Under the pieces are notes generated by a model that did no database searches, had not been told where the DNA came from, and worked only from the letters and a program-made list of their open reading frames with translations. Shown piece by piece: positions 12,442 through 23,640 of a DNA stretch of 64,000 bases (the first letter of the stretch is position 1; each line of letters starts with the position of its first letter). The position numbers and the translations under genes are program-made. Origin of the DNA: Deinococcus hopiensis KR-140 (lineage in GTDB: Bacteria; Deinococcota; Deinococci; Deinococcales; Deinococcaceae); the NCBI RefSeq assembly GCF_900176165.1, contig NZ_FWWU01000009.1:2915001-2979000 (forward strand), in the 5' to 3' direction.

Positions 12442-13202
12442 GCCTCCACCGCCAGCAGTTCGGAAGCGAGGCGGGCAGCGCCCTCCAGCACGCCCGCATA
12501 CGTCTGCTCGCCGGGCAGGCAGCGGCCCACTCCATACACCCGGTCAAAACGGGTGAGGCGGAAGCCGTCCAACTCGCCAGGAGCTGGCGTCAGGAAGCGC
12601 ACGCTGTAGGGCGGCGCGCCTTCCACGCCTGCGGCCGTCTGTTCCGCCCCAATCAGCCATACCCCCGAGCGGGCCAGATCGTCGGCCAGAAAATCGTAGG
12701 CCACTTCCGAGAGCCGTCCGGCTTCCTCCATCGTGTCGCCGATAAGGAGGCGGCCCTTGAGGAATGCGCCCACCGCCAGCACCGCCCGGCGGGCGCGGAG
12801 CTTCGGACCTTCCCAGGTGGAGAGGGTCACGCCCTCGCCCTCTTCTTCCAGCGCAGTCACGGTGCTTTGCAGCAGGTGAATGCCTGCCGTGGCCTCGATC
12901 TCTGCCTTGAGCCACCGGTGGAAGGTCCAGCCGTCGGTCTCGGGAGCGATGCGGGCGGCAATCTGGGCAAACACACTGTCTCCGGGAAATCCTGCATCCC
13001 GAATGTCCGGCTGGTACAGGTTTCCGATGTGGTCCAGCGCCTGCGACACCAGCACCACGTCGCGCCCGGCCTGGGCCAGCCGCCAGGCAAGTTCGGTGCC
13101 CGCAAGGCCCGCCCCCACCACCGCCACGTCGTACAGGTGACCCGGCTGCGGCTGGCTGCGGGGCATGGTGGGTGTGTGATCGGGGGCGTGGGGGCGGAAC
13201 AT
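12438..13202 (-). CDS. FAD-dependent oxidoreductase, MnmG/GidA-like N-terminal module
   Basis: A 254-residue flavoprotein with a Rossmann FAD motif VAVVGAGLAGTELAWRLAQAG and a later ATG-like segment VLAVGAFLKGRLLIGD. These resemble the first part of MnmG (GidA) and TrmFO, but the protein is less than half the length of MnmG and lacks its C-terminal tRNA-binding domains. Coupling to trmB suggests a tRNA-modification link, which is inference. The start at 13202 has a TACACT box 9 nt upstream and no Shine-Dalgarno; ATG at about 13166 (MPRSQPQPG) is an alternative. Confidence 0.75.
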   Translation of the reverse strand: MFRPHAPDHTPTMPRSQPQPGHLYDVAVVGAGLAGTELAWRLAQAGRDVVLVSQALDHIGNLYQPDIRDAGFPGDSVFAQIAARIAPETDGWTFHRWLKAEIEATAGIHLLQSTVTALEEEGEGVTLSTWEGPKLRARRAVLAVGAFLKGRLLIGDTMEEAGRLSEVAYDFLADDLARSGVWLIGAEQTAAGVEGAPPYSVRFLTPAPGELDGFRLTRFDRVYGVGRCLPGEQTYAGVLEGAARLASELLAVEA

Positions 13203-13284
13203 CAAGGGGGCAGTGTAACGCAGGCAGGTGCGGGAGGAGAACGCCCTGGGGTCGGATACGCTCTCCTCAACCTTATGCGCAGCG

Positions 13285-13326
13285 GGCAGGGCGCGGCGGG
13301 AGTCGCCCCCAACGCCGCGCCCTGCC
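13285..13326 (-). terminator. glmS terminator
   Basis: Perfect 14-bp arms (GGCAGGGCGCGGCG and its complement) with a 14-nt loop, just after the glmS stop. The minus-strand side opposite the stop carries an A-run, and it may also serve as barrier to the FAD-protein promoter. Confidence 0.7.
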
Positions 13327-13335
13327 GTTTTCCCC

Positions 13336-15156
<1,821 letters not shown>

Positions 15157-15167
15157 AAGTCCTCCAG

Positions 15168-15187
15168 GGTGCTCCGCGCGGAGCACC
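15168..15187. promoter_or_regulatory. 20-bp perfect palindrome in the glmS leader
   Basis: GGTGCTCCGCGCGGAGCACC is its own reverse complement and sits 11 nt upstream of the glmS start, touching the ribosome binding site region. It could be an operator or an RNA hairpin occluding translation initiation. Confidence 0.65.
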
Positions 15188-15667
15188 TGGCGGAAGCGGT
15201 CCCACGCTTGTTCCCAGTCCAGACGCCTGCGGCTCCGCTCCAAAAGGCGGCCATCACGTCAGCCCTGGGAAAAAGCGTGCGCTCCCACCCCCCCCCGGCA
15301 CAGCGCCAAGCAGCAGGGCCGAGGGAGGCGGTGTCTTTGATTTGAAGTCACTGCGCGGCCTTATCTCCACGTCGCCGTGGGGCTTATCGCCGCGCTTCAC
15401 CCCTCGCTGCTCCTGTGAAGCCGGGGGGTCGGGTAGGCCCGTGCCGGGGCCTGGAGGCATCCGCAGAAACTCGCTCACCTCCACCTCGTCTTCTGCCCAC
15501 CTGTCGGAACGCGACCGCTTCTCGCTCCGTCCGGAACTTCGGGGTGGCCCCGAGTCCGCAGCGAACAGACCTTGCGCTGCCCTGTTTGTGTGAACCGGAC
15601 ACCTCTCGGTTCGTGCACGAGCATAGCACCGCACGCAGGAGTGGGATGTGTAAGAAGCTCACAAGGG
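15188..15667. other. long intergenic region upstream of glmS
   Basis: About 480 bp with no convincing coding frame. It includes a C9-10 run near 15287, and, on the glmS strand, TGGGACCGC (matching the T-box core by chance or design) and several GC-rich pairings. The glmS promoter must lie here but I cannot fix it. No glmS-ribozyme core was recognisable. Confidence 0.5.
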
Positions 15668-15702
15668 CGCTGAGGGCACAGAACCTGTTTGGCCCTCTGC
15701 CC

Positions 15703-15708
<6 letters not shown>
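15668..15708 (-). terminator. hairpin at the end of the trans-sulfuration gene
   Basis: CGCTGAGGGCA (15668-15678) pairs with 15698-15708, overlapping the stop codon of the adjacent gene. Likely terminator or 3' stability hairpin; no T-run. Confidence 0.5.
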
Positions 15709-16905
<1,197 letters not shown>

Positions 16906-17121
16906 GTTGCGCGCAGTGTAACGCAGAGGTTGAAAACGGAGCCGCGGAAGTGCCGAGGCCGTCCAGCCCTGAGAAACGGCAAGGTCCGCTCCTCGGCTGG
17001 AACGGTGGACGTTGAGCCCTTCCTGAAACGGACGCCTACCCCACCGTTGTAAAAAGATCCGACCCGAGCAGACTTGCTAAGCAGGGCGAGCAGGAGGAAA
17101 ACGGAGCGGACGGAATCGGTT

Positions 17122-17775
17122 TCAGCCGTCCTCCGGCAAGCGCCGCACGGGCAGCCGCGCCCAGCCCCGGCGCGAGAGGTAGCGCAGCAGCACCACCATG
17201 CCCGCACCGCCGAGCTGCGCCTGAAAGGGCGTGACGAGCCCATGCAGCAGGTAGACGGTCAGGGCTCCCGCCGCCGCTGCCGTGGCGTACAGCTGATCGT
17301 GTCGGTACATGATTTCGGGCACTTCATTGGCGATCAGGTCGCGGATCACGCCCCCGCCCACGCCGCTAAGCATTCCCGCAAAGGCCACCCCCAACGGCCC
17401 CAGCCCAAAGGTGATGGCCCCGAGCGCACCCGACGCGGCGAACAGGCCCAGCCCCACGGTGTCGAAGAGGCGCAGGGTCCGCTCGAAGCGGGCGAGTCGC
17501 TCTCCAAACGCGAAGGCCAGTACGCCGCCCAGCAGGGCCACCCACAGGTAGGTCTCGTCGCGCAGAAAGAGGGGCGGGGTCTGTCCGGTCAGGGTATCGC
17601 GGATGGCCCCGCCTCCCACCGCCGTGACGCAGCCCAGCACGAGCACGCCGAACAGGTCAAATCTCTTGCGCACCGCCAGCAGCGCTCCCGACATGCTGAA
17701 GGCGAGGACGCCCAGCAGGTCCAGGGCGTGCAGTCCCTGTTCCAGGGTCACGGTCGGCAAGATGGCGTCGGGCAT
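17122..17775 (-). CDS. TRIC-type cation channel (UPF0126/YadS family)
   Basis: A 217-residue inner-membrane protein with about seven hydrophobic segments. Two copies of the family repeat are visible, each with a glycine-rich turn: TAVGGGAIRDTLTG near residue 60 and SGVGGGVIRDLIANEVP near residue 145. Prokaryotic TRIC proteins form trimers conducting K+ and Na+. I chose the ATG at 17775 because a TAGCAT box lies 8 nt upstream and the helices begin shortly after (HALDLLGVLAFSMSG). It stands alone. Confidence 0.9.
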   Translation of the reverse strand: MPDAILPTVTLEQGLHALDLLGVLAFSMSGALLAVRKRFDLFGVLVLGCVTAVGGGAIRDTLTGQTPPLFLRDETYLWVALLGGVLAFAFGERLARFERTLRLFDTVGLGLFAASGALGAITFGLGPLGVAFAGMLSGVGGGVIRDLIANEVPEIMYRHDQLYATAAAAGALTVYLLHGLVTPFQAQLGGAGMVVLLRYLSRRGWARLPVRRLPEDG

Positions 17776-17819
17776 TGCCCGCCATGCTAGCCCCCTTCCC
17801 GCCCTACGGGAGCGCGTGC

Positions 17820-17825
17820 TATACT
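17820..17825 (+). promoter_or_regulatory. probable -10 box of rpmF
   Basis: TATACT about 160 nt upstream of rpmF. A good -35 is not obvious. If used, the mRNA has a long 5' leader, unlike most genes here. Confidence 0.4.
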
Positions 17826-17983
17826 CCCGGCTGTTGTCTCGCCCGCCCCGCGGCCTGTTCCTGCTCGCAGGGGACCCGGCCCGGAGGGTGAAGAAAGCGC
17901 GCCCCGGCACCCAAACCCGCTCTGGACGGTCCACACCGTTCCCGAAGAATACAGGGCGCCGCGCGGCCCCGAGGAGAGAAATC

Positions 17984-18166
<183 letters not shown>

Positions 18167-18185
18167 GACCCACACAAGTCAGAGA

Positions 18186-18212
18186 GGCTCCCGCTCCCGG
18201 GGGCCTTTTTTG
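18186..18212 (+). terminator. intrinsic terminator of rpmF
   Basis: GGCTCCCG / CCGGGGGCC hairpin followed by TTTTTT, 20 nt after the stop. Confidence 0.85.
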
Positions 18213-18228
18213 TTGTCCTCGCTCCACT

Positions 18229-18588
18229 TCAGGGAAACGCAGGCGCGGGGAGCGCTCCCGTCCCCCGGGCACCAGCCATCCGGCGGCCTGAAGCTCGCGC
18301 AGGTGGTGGTAGAGCTTGCCCGCCCCGGCCAGTTCGGAGTTGGTCTGAAAGGCGGCGGTGGTGTCCTGCCCGCGGAACACGGCGCGCAGCAGCGTCAGCC
18401 GCAGCGGATGGCCCAGGGCGGCGAGCACGGGGGCGGCCTCCTGCCAGTCGGCGGCAAGGAGGTCCGGGGCCGCTGCACTCCGGGGCCGCTGCACCCTGCT
18501 GCCAGCCATAGGCCGCGCCCGTGGGCAGCGAGACGTGCCCGGCAAACACCACCGCGCCCGCCGGAAACCCCCAGTACGGTAGGGACAT
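18229..18588 (-). pseudogene. ArsR-like winged-helix regulator inactivated by a 16-bp tandem duplication
   Basis: The N-terminal frame reads MSLPYWGFPAGAVVFAGHVS and ends at YGWQQGA; a second frame continues APDLLAADWQEAAPVLAALG, then the winged-helix segment HPLRLTLLRAVFRGQDTTAA and LYHHLRELQAAGWLVPGG. The switch falls exactly on a 16-bp tandem duplication at 18463-18494. Removing one unit joins the two frames without loss, giving GWQQGAAAPDLLAADWQ. The C-terminus beyond GGRERSPRLRF is unlike relatives and runs into the rpmF terminator region, so a second lesion is likely. A leaderless-type TACGCT box lies 6 nt before the ATG. Confidence 0.8.
18463..18494. repeat. 16-bp tandem duplication
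   Basis: TCCGGGGCCGCTGCAC occurs twice head to tail (18463-18478 and 18479-18494). Its length is not a multiple of three and it accounts for the frameshift in the regulator gene. Confidence 0.95.
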
Positions 18589-18594
18589 GGGGGC

Positions 18595-18600
18595 AGCGTA
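18595..18600 (-). promoter_or_regulatory. leaderless-type -10 box of the broken regulator
   Basis: TACGCT on the minus strand, 6 nt upstream of the ATG at 18588. Confidence 0.5.
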
Positions 18601-18611
18601 ACGGGCGGGAC

Positions 18612-19742
18612 TCAGGGCCCCGGCGCGGCATTCAGCACGTCGGCCAGCCGCTGCGCCTGTCCAGGTACAAGGGCCAGATAGACCATGGCGTCATTCATGG
18701 ACGCTTCCAGCAGGCCGTACTGTTCCTCGGGAATTCGGCGCAGGAAGAGGCTGACCACCAGCTTCTCACCCTTGTGGGGGCCGACTTTGGGCGCCAGGGC
18801 GTAAGTGTTTGTCAGTACGCCGGGCAGGCTGCCGCCCTTCGCATAGACCTCGCTGAAGGCCTGGGCATTGGCGGGGTTAAGCCGCATGGGCCAGCCCAAA
18901 TGCCGGGCCATGACCTCACGTTCAGCGGGCTTCAGGCCTGCTCCCGTCAGCACCTGCGCCATCAGGCCCGCGTAATCACTCACGGTGCCGTGCGCGTCAG
19001 TGGCGTCCACGAGGGCCGCCTGATCCTCGCGAGTGGGGAGACCCTGGCGGACCGTCTCCGGGTCACGCAGGGCGGGGGTGCGGCTGAGCTGCGCCGTTCG
19101 GCTCCAAGCGTCCGACACCCGCCGGAGCATGGGCCACCTGGAGTAATCCGCCCGCGCCGCCGGGTCCTGCCAAGCGCTGAACAGCCCGCTGAAGGGGCCG
19201 AATTCTTCCTGTCCGCTCAGCTTCAGGTCGCGGCGGATCTCGGCGACGGCGTCCCTGCCCAGCCGCGTCAGCACGAGGTCGGCGGCGGCGTTGTCGCTCG
19301 TCTCGATCATGAAGCGGACCACGGTATCGAGGGGCACAGCGCGGCTTCCGTCCTGCGCGCGGCCCTGGGAGTCGGCGGGAAGGTTTAAGGCCGCCAGGCT
19401 CTTCGCGTGCGCGCCTCCGTCGGTGCCCGGGAGGTAGAACTCTTCCCATTCGGAGAGCTTTACCAGGACCTGTGGGTTTAGCTTGCCCGCTGCCACCGCC
19501 CGCGCGTAGGCCGACAGCACCACGATCTTGCGGCTGCTTGCCAGCGGCATGGAGGCAGTGGGGTTCCACACGAGCGCGGGCCTTGCCGAATCGGGTGAGC
19601 CGTCTGGGCGCACCGAGGCGACGAACACCGCGAGGTCCCCCGGCTGCTGTTTGGCAAACTCCAGCAGGGGTGCGAGGGGATCTGCCCCCTGGGCCTGCGC
19701 AGCGGGCAGCAACGCGAGCACCACGGGCAGGAGCTTCCTCAT
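18612..19742 (-). CDS. exported class A beta-lactamase-like serine hydrolase
   Basis: A 376-residue protein with a Sec signal peptide (MRKLLPVVLALLPAAQA). It has the three class A/penicillin-binding signatures in order: SSRK (SxxK) in PLASSRKIVVLSAYARAV, SDN in RFMIETSDNAAADLVL, and KGGSLPG in place of KTG near residue 315. The presence of all three supports an active-site serine enzyme acting in the periplasm or envelope. It may be a beta-lactamase or a D-Ala-D-Ala-type peptidase/esterase; length is greater than classic class A enzymes (about 290). A TAGAAT box lies 6 nt before the ATG and no Shine-Dalgarno is seen. Confidence 0.88.
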   Translation of the reverse strand: MRKLLPVVLALLPAAQAQGADPLAPLLEFAKQQPGDLAVFVASVRPDGSPDSARPALVWNPTASMPLASSRKIVVLSAYARAVAAGKLNPQVLVKLSEWEEFYLPGTDGGAHAKSLAALNLPADSQGRAQDGSRAVPLDTVVRFMIETSDNAAADLVLTRLGRDAVAEIRRDLKLSGQEEFGPFSGLFSAWQDPAARADYSRWPMLRRVSDAWSRTAQLSRTPALRDPETVRQGLPTREDQAALVDATDAHGTVSDYAGLMAQVLTGAGLKPAEREVMARHLGWPMRLNPANAQAFSEVYAKGGSLPGVLTNTYALAPKVGPHKGEKLVVSLFLRRIPEEQYGLLEASMNDAMVYLALVPGQAQRLADVLNAAPGP

Positions 19743-19748
19743 GCCTTT

Positions 19749-19754
19749 ATTCTA
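19749..19754 (-). promoter_or_regulatory. leaderless-type -10 box of the serine hydrolase
   Basis: TAGAAT on the minus strand, 6 nt upstream of the ATG at 19742, in a short AT-rich patch. Confidence 0.6.
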
Positions 19755-19769
19755 GAATTTTAGAGAAGG

Positions 19770-20504
19770 CTACCGCTTGTCCCCCACGTGAATCGCCGCG
19801 ATGCCGAAGGTCAGCAGGCGGTAGCGGGTGCGAAAGCCCGTGGCGTGCATCATCGCCGCGAGGCGCTCAGGGTCTGGAAAGGCCAGCACACTCTCCGGGA
19901 GGTAGGTGTAGGCTCCGGCGTTGCCGCTGACCAGGGCGCCGATACGCGGCAGCACCTGGCGGAAGTAGAAGCGGAACAGCGGGCCGAACAGGCCCGGGCG
20001 GGGCGGTGGAAATTCCAGTACGACCAGGCGGCCCCCGGGCGACAGCACCCGCCACATCTCGGCCAGGCCGCGCCCGTAATCCGCAAAATTGCGAAAGCCG
20101 AAGGCGCAGGTCACGGCGCTGAAGGCGTGGTCAGGGTACGGCAGATTCAGGGCGTCGCCCTCTTCCAGCCGCACTTCCAGGTGACGGACATGGGCCTTCT
20201 GGCGAGCAATCGAGAGCATTTCCGGCACGAAATCGCTGCCCACCACCTCGGCCTCCGGCGCGCGGGCTTTCAGTTCCAGCGCAAAGTCGCCGGTTCCCGT
20301 CGCCACGTCCAGCACGCGGGTGGGCCCCAGGGCCAGGGCCTCGCGCGCCGCCTCCCGCCGCCAGCCCCGGTCCACCCCGAGGCTCAGCACCCGGTTGAGC
20401 AGGTCGTAGCGCGGCGCGATAGAGGCGAACATGGCCTGCACCTCGCGGCCCTTGTCTTGCTTGTCGCCTACGGGGGGGCGCGGTGTCGGCGGGCGCTGGG
20501 TCAT
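19770..20504 (-). CDS. menG: demethylmenaquinone methyltransferase
   Basis: C-methylates demethylmenaquinol in the last step of menaquinone synthesis, using SAM. The 244-residue protein carries the UbiE/MenG signatures YDLLNRVLSLGVDRGWRR, VLDVATGTGDFALEL (SAM site), GDALNLPYPDHAFSAVTC, and AFGFRNFADYGRGLAEMWRV. Deinococcus respires with menaquinone, hence menG rather than ubiE. A TATCAT box lies 6 nt before the ATG. Confidence 0.95.
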   Translation of the reverse strand: MTQRPPTPRPPVGDKQDKGREVQAMFASIAPRYDLLNRVLSLGVDRGWRREAAREALALGPTRVLDVATGTGDFALELKARAPEAEVVGSDFVPEMLSIARQKAHVRHLEVRLEEGDALNLPYPDHAFSAVTCAFGFRNFADYGRGLAEMWRVLSPGGRLVVLEFPPPRPGLFGPLFRFYFRQVLPRIGALVSGNAGAYTYLPESVLAFPDPERLAAMMHATGFRTRYRLLTFGIAAIHVGDKR

Positions 20505-20510
20505 GGGGGG

Positions 20511-20516
20511 ATGATA
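20511..20516 (-). promoter_or_regulatory. leaderless-type -10 box of menG
   Basis: TATCAT on the minus strand, 6 nt (all C) upstream of the ATG. Confidence 0.6.
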
Positions 20517-20564
20517 GGCGGGGAGCGGGGAGCTTTTGGCCCTGAGCCGTTGGCCCTTCGGAAA

Positions 20565-20954
20565 CTATGCCAGGCGCAGCAGTCCGGCATCCGTAGAACG
20601 AAAGCCGCAGGCCACGTAAAAGTCGCGCAGGTGCGGCTCGAAGTCCACGTGTAGCCAGTAGGCCCCCCCCTGCCGGGCGCTCCCTGCCGCCGCCCGCACC
20701 AACCGCAGGCCCACACCCCGGCGCCGCACGTCCGGGTGAACGGTGGTATCCAGTAGAAAGGCGTGCGCGCCGCCATCCCAGGCGACGTTGACGAAACCTA
20801 CCAACCTCTCGCCCTCGTGCGCCGTCACCCAGGTAAGGCTGCGCGCGAGGACGGCGGGCCAGCTCTGCCCATCGTCCGGCCCGTTCCAGGCGGCGGTTCG
20901 GAGCTGGCCGAGGGCGGTAAAGTCGGGGACGGTGCGGACGCGGTACTCAATCAT
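20565..20954 (-). CDS. GNAT-family N-acetyltransferase
   Basis: A 129-residue single-domain acetyltransferase. The acetyl-CoA pyrophosphate loop is visible as VRRRGVGLRLVRAAAG near residue 80, preceded by the strand FLLDTTVHPDV; the C-terminal HLRDFYVACGFRSTDAGLL is the usual GNAT ending. Acceptor unknown. It stands immediately downstream of a decayed gene, possibly once cotranscribed (the decayed gene's last codons overlap this gene's start). Confidence 0.85.
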   Translation of the reverse strand: MIEYRVRTVPDFTALGQLRTAAWNGPDDGQSWPAVLARSLTWVTAHEGERLVGFVNVAWDGGAHAFLLDTTVHPDVRRRGVGLRLVRAAAGSARQGGAYWLHVDFEPHLRDFYVACGFRSTDAGLLRLA

Positions 20955-21576
20955 TCGGCTTCACAGGCACCCGGAGCCAGTAGCGCTCGCCCACCCCGTC
21001 CTCCTCCCAATCTGGAAGCCCTTGCGTTCCAGCCGCCGCAGGTTGGGCCGGGCGCAGTGGACGGCGTAAACGCGCCACTCGACGAAATGGAGGTCCCTGC
21101 CCACGGCATACCGCGGGACGAGGGCGGCGGGCCCTCTTTCCACTCCCGATCTGTGCCCGTTCCAGCATGGGGCTGTGTTCCACGGCCTGAAACTTGCCGA
21201 GCACTTCCGCCGTGCCCACGCGCAGCACCAGCGCTTCATCGGTCAGGAGCAGTTCACACAGATGCTCGCCTCCGAGGGCCAGCCCCTCGCCCGCCGTTGG
21301 GCCCCCGAAGAGGAGGAGCGAAGATGCCGCGCGCAGCCTCCCCCGCCTTACCAACTCGGCCCCGGGTCCCGGAGGTGCCCCGCCCCCTCCAGCGCTTCCG
21401 GGCGGGGCACCTCGGGATCGGCGCGCAGCGCGCCGTGTCCTGCCAGAAACTGCGGGTCGCCCAGGACGGCGAAACCGCTCGGCAACCGGGCCGCGATGGG
21501 GTGGGACCCTCTTCCCGGCGCGGGGCCTCCAGGCAGCCTGGGATGCCCCCGCGCCGGATTCCTCCCGGCCCGTCAC
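20947..21576 (-). pseudogene. decayed gene of unknown function
   Basis: Coherent protein-like text is spread over two or three frames: GDPQFLAGHGALRADPEVPR then, after a shift near 21360, SLLLFGGPTAGEGLALGG and CELLLTDEALVLRVGTAEVL, then after a shift near 21140 GPAALVPRYAVGRDLHFVEW and LRRLERKGFQIG, and finally the tail GVGERYWLRVPVKPND back in the earlier frame. At least three indels are needed to join it. I do not recognise the family. It ends overlapping the start of the GNAT gene downstream, suggesting an old two-gene unit. Confidence 0.55.
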
Positions 21577-21577
21577 C

Positions 21578-22768
21578 CTAGCCCCCGATCACGCCCATCT
21601 CGCGGCCCACCCGCTCGTAGGCGGCGAGGGCCTGGTCCAGATCGTCGCGGGTGTGCTCGGCGGTCACGATGTTGCGGATGCGGGCCAGGCCGCGCGGCAC
21701 GGTGGGAAAGCCCAGACCAACGGCAAAGACGCCCTGATGCAGCAGGCGCTGGCTGGCCTCGAAGGCCGCACCCGTCTCGCCAAACAGCACGGGCGTGATG
21801 GGCGTCTCGCTGCCCATCGTGTCGAAGCCCAGCCGGGCGAGTTCCGCCTTGAAAAAGCGGGTGTTGGCCCACAGCCGCTCCATAAACTCGGGCTCCTGCT
21901 GCACGAGGTCCAGCGCCGCCGAGAGGGCGCCCACCACGGCGGGCGGGTGCCCCGTGGAAAAGAGGTAGGGCCTTGCACGGTTGATCAGCAGTTCGCGCAG
22001 GTCCGCGTGCCCCGCCGCGTAGCCGCCCACCACGCCCCACGCCTTGCTCAGGGTACCCACCTGAATCACGTCTTCCGAATCCTGGAGGCCGAAGTGGTGA
22101 ACGGTACCGCGCCCGGCCTCGCCCAGCACACCCGAGCCGTGGGCGTCATCTACGTAGGTGACGGCCCCGTACTTGCGGGCCACCTCCACCAGCCGGTCCA
22201 GCGGGGCAATGTCTCCGTCCATGGAAAACACGCCGTCGGTCACGACGAGTTTCAGGCCGTCCGTCTCGTTTTCCGACAGCACCCGTCCCAGATCCGCCGG
22301 GTCCGCGTGCTTGAAGATCTTCTTGGTGGCCTTGGTGAGCCGCAGGCCGTCAATGATGGAGGCGTGGTTCAGCTCGTCGCTGACCACCAGGTCGCCGGGT
22401 TGCAGCAGGGTGCCCAGCACGCCCTGGTTGGTGGTGAAGCCGCTTTGCAGCACCAGGGCGCTCCCCGTGTGCTTGAAGGCCGCGAGCTGTTCCTCGAAGT
22501 CCTCGTGGATGCGCAGGGTGCCCGCAATCGTCCGCACCGCGCCCGCCCCGGCCCCCCACTCCCGCAGGTAGGCGGCGGCCTTCTCCTTCAGGGCTGGGTG
22601 GTCGGCAAAACCCAGGTAGTTGTTGGAGGCGAGGTTGATCACGTCCACGCCGCCGACGTGGGTGCGGGCGCGCTGGGGGGCCTCCAGCACGCGCGGGCGG
22701 ATCAGGAGGCCGCTGTCACGCAGGCCAGCGAGTTCGGCCGACAGGCGCTGGGAGAGGGTGGTGGTCAT
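21578..22768 (-). CDS. kbl: glycine C-acetyltransferase / 2-amino-3-ketobutyrate CoA ligase
   Basis: Fold-type I PLP enzyme of the alpha-oxoamine synthase family, 396 residues. Signatures are INLASNNYLGFADHPAL, GAGAVRTIAGTLRIHEDFEE, VVSDELNHASIIDGLRL, FSMDGDIAPLDRL, VDDAHGSGVLGEAGRG and the PLP lysine in QVGTLSKAWGVVGGY. In threonine degradation it cleaves 2-amino-3-oxobutyrate with CoA into glycine and acetyl-CoA. No threonine dehydrogenase gene is adjacent, and family members such as BioF or serine palmitoyltransferase are similar, but the closest resemblance is Kbl. TAGACT lies 6 nt before the ATG. Confidence 0.88.
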   Translation of the reverse strand: MTTTLSQRLSAELAGLRDSGLLIRPRVLEAPQRARTHVGGVDVINLASNNYLGFADHPALKEKAAAYLREWGAGAGAVRTIAGTLRIHEDFEEQLAAFKHTGSALVLQSGFTTNQGVLGTLLQPGDLVVSDELNHASIIDGLRLTKATKKIFKHADPADLGRVLSENETDGLKLVVTDGVFSMDGDIAPLDRLVEVARKYGAVTYVDDAHGSGVLGEAGRGTVHHFGLQDSEDVIQVGTLSKAWGVVGGYAAGHADLRELLINRARPYLFSTGHPPAVVGALSAALDLVQQEPEFMERLWANTRFFKAELARLGFDTMGSETPITPVLFGETGAAFEASQRLLHQGVFAVGLGFPTVPRGLARIRNIVTAEHTRDDLDQALAAYERVGREMGVIGG

Positions 22769-22774
22769 GGGGGT

Positions 22775-22780
22775 AGTCTA
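22775..22780 (-). promoter_or_regulatory. leaderless-type -10 box of kbl
   Basis: TAGACT on the minus strand, 6 nt upstream of the ATG at 22768. Confidence 0.6.
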
Positions 22781-22920
22781 GACGGCAGGGGTGCCGGTGC
22801 GGCCAGGAAAGCAGGCCGCTGGAGGACGGGCGCTCCAGGTCTCCGGGAGCAAGGGGCGCTTTCCTCCACCGCGCCCCCGCTTGCCCACCCTTGAGACAAC
22901 TCTGTCAGGACACCCGGGCC

Positions 22921-22926
22921 TATAAT
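22921..22926 (+). promoter_or_regulatory. consensus -10 box of the Roadblock operon
   Basis: TATAAT, followed by AGGGAGGTAA as ribosome binding site directly before the ATG at 22942. No clear -35 at 16-18 bp; TTGAGA lies 24 bp upstream. Confidence 0.6.
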
Positions 22927-22941
22927 CCAGGGAGGTAACCC

Positions 22942-23640
22942 ATGACGAATGCCACGAACGCCGTGTACTCCCTGATCGTGCGCGCCCTGTCCGGCATCGT
23001 GTCCGAACGCGCCGCTGAAACCATGCTGCGCGCGGCCCTGGGCGAGCAGGGCCTGACCCCCGAGGGGGTGAATGCCCAGGACATGCAGCGGGTGCTCTCG
23101 GGCCCGCTGCTGGCCCGGGTCAGCAACGTCTTGCCGCCGGCGCGCGCCCGCAGCGAGTTGCGCGGCCTCGCGGCCCGGCTGCAGGCGCAGTACCCCAAGG
23201 CTCCCACCCTCTTTCTGGAACCCGCCGCGGCCTGGGAGGACCCGGGCGATCTCAGCGCCGACGACTTCGAGTTCGACGACCCCGAGTACACCTCTGTGCC
23301 CACCGAGCGGCGCTACGCGCTGGGCAGCCCGGACGGGCAACAGGCCCTGATTCAGGACCTGGGGCGCATCCAGGGGGTCCAGGGCATTCTGGTGTGCCGC
23401 GCCAACGGCGAGGTGTTGCGCGAGAAGGCGCTCTCGGGCGTCGGCAACCTGGGCAGCGTGATCGCCGCCACGGCCATGCTGTTTCAGAAGCGCGCCCTGA
23501 CCCTGATGTCGGCCGACATGGGCCAGCAGACCGTATGCATGCGGCCCGTGGGGAGCTACTGCGTCGCCGTGGTTGCTGGCCCCGGGGTCAACATCGGGCG
23601 GCTGCTGTCTGAGCTGCAGCAGATCCGGGAGGCCGCGTGA
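22942..23640 (+). CDS. Roadblock/LC7-like domain protein
   Basis: A 232-residue cytosolic protein in two parts. Residues 1-95 are helical (YSLIVRALSGIVSERAAETM, RVLSGPLLARVSNVLPPARA). After an acidic linker (LSADDFEFDDPEYTSVP), residues 130-230 have the Roadblock/LC7 pattern: a helix LIQDLGRIQGVQGILVCRAN with its following hairpin, then GSVIAATAMLFQKRALTLMS and GSYCVAVVAGPGVNIGRLLS. Roadblock proteins such as MglB typically dimerise and regulate small GTPases; no GTPase gene is in the window. Start is supported by a strong Shine-Dalgarno. It overlaps the next gene by 4 nt (GTGA). Family assignment is by pattern and moderate. Confidence 0.7.
   Translation: MTNATNAVYSLIVRALSGIVSERAAETMLRAALGEQGLTPEGVNAQDMQRVLSGPLLARVSNVLPPARARSELRGLAARLQAQYPKAPTLFLEPAAAWEDPGDLSADDFEFDDPEYTSVPTERRYALGSPDGQQALIQDLGRIQGVQGILVCRANGEVLREKALSGVGNLGSVIAATAMLFQKRALTLMSADMGQQTVCMRPVGSYCVAVVAGPGVNIGRLLSELQQIREAA

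Noticed and set aside
15199..15240. TGGGACCGC on the glmS strand, matching the T-box core
   Set aside because: No specifier stem, terminator or antiterminator could be drawn, and glmS is not an aminoacyl-tRNA or amino-acid gene; most likely chance.
15188..15650. Open frames of 80-126 codons upstream of glmS on both strands
   Set aside because: No start signal, motif or plausible composition supports them.
15157..15660. glmS ribozyme in the long leader
   Set aside because: I looked for the cleavage-site and core motifs of the ribozyme and could not match them. A covariance-model search (RF00234) would settle it.
16906..17121. Another copy of the dispersed repeat near TTGTAAAAAGATCCGACC
   Set aside because: Only a short T-rich resemblance; core and arms are missing.
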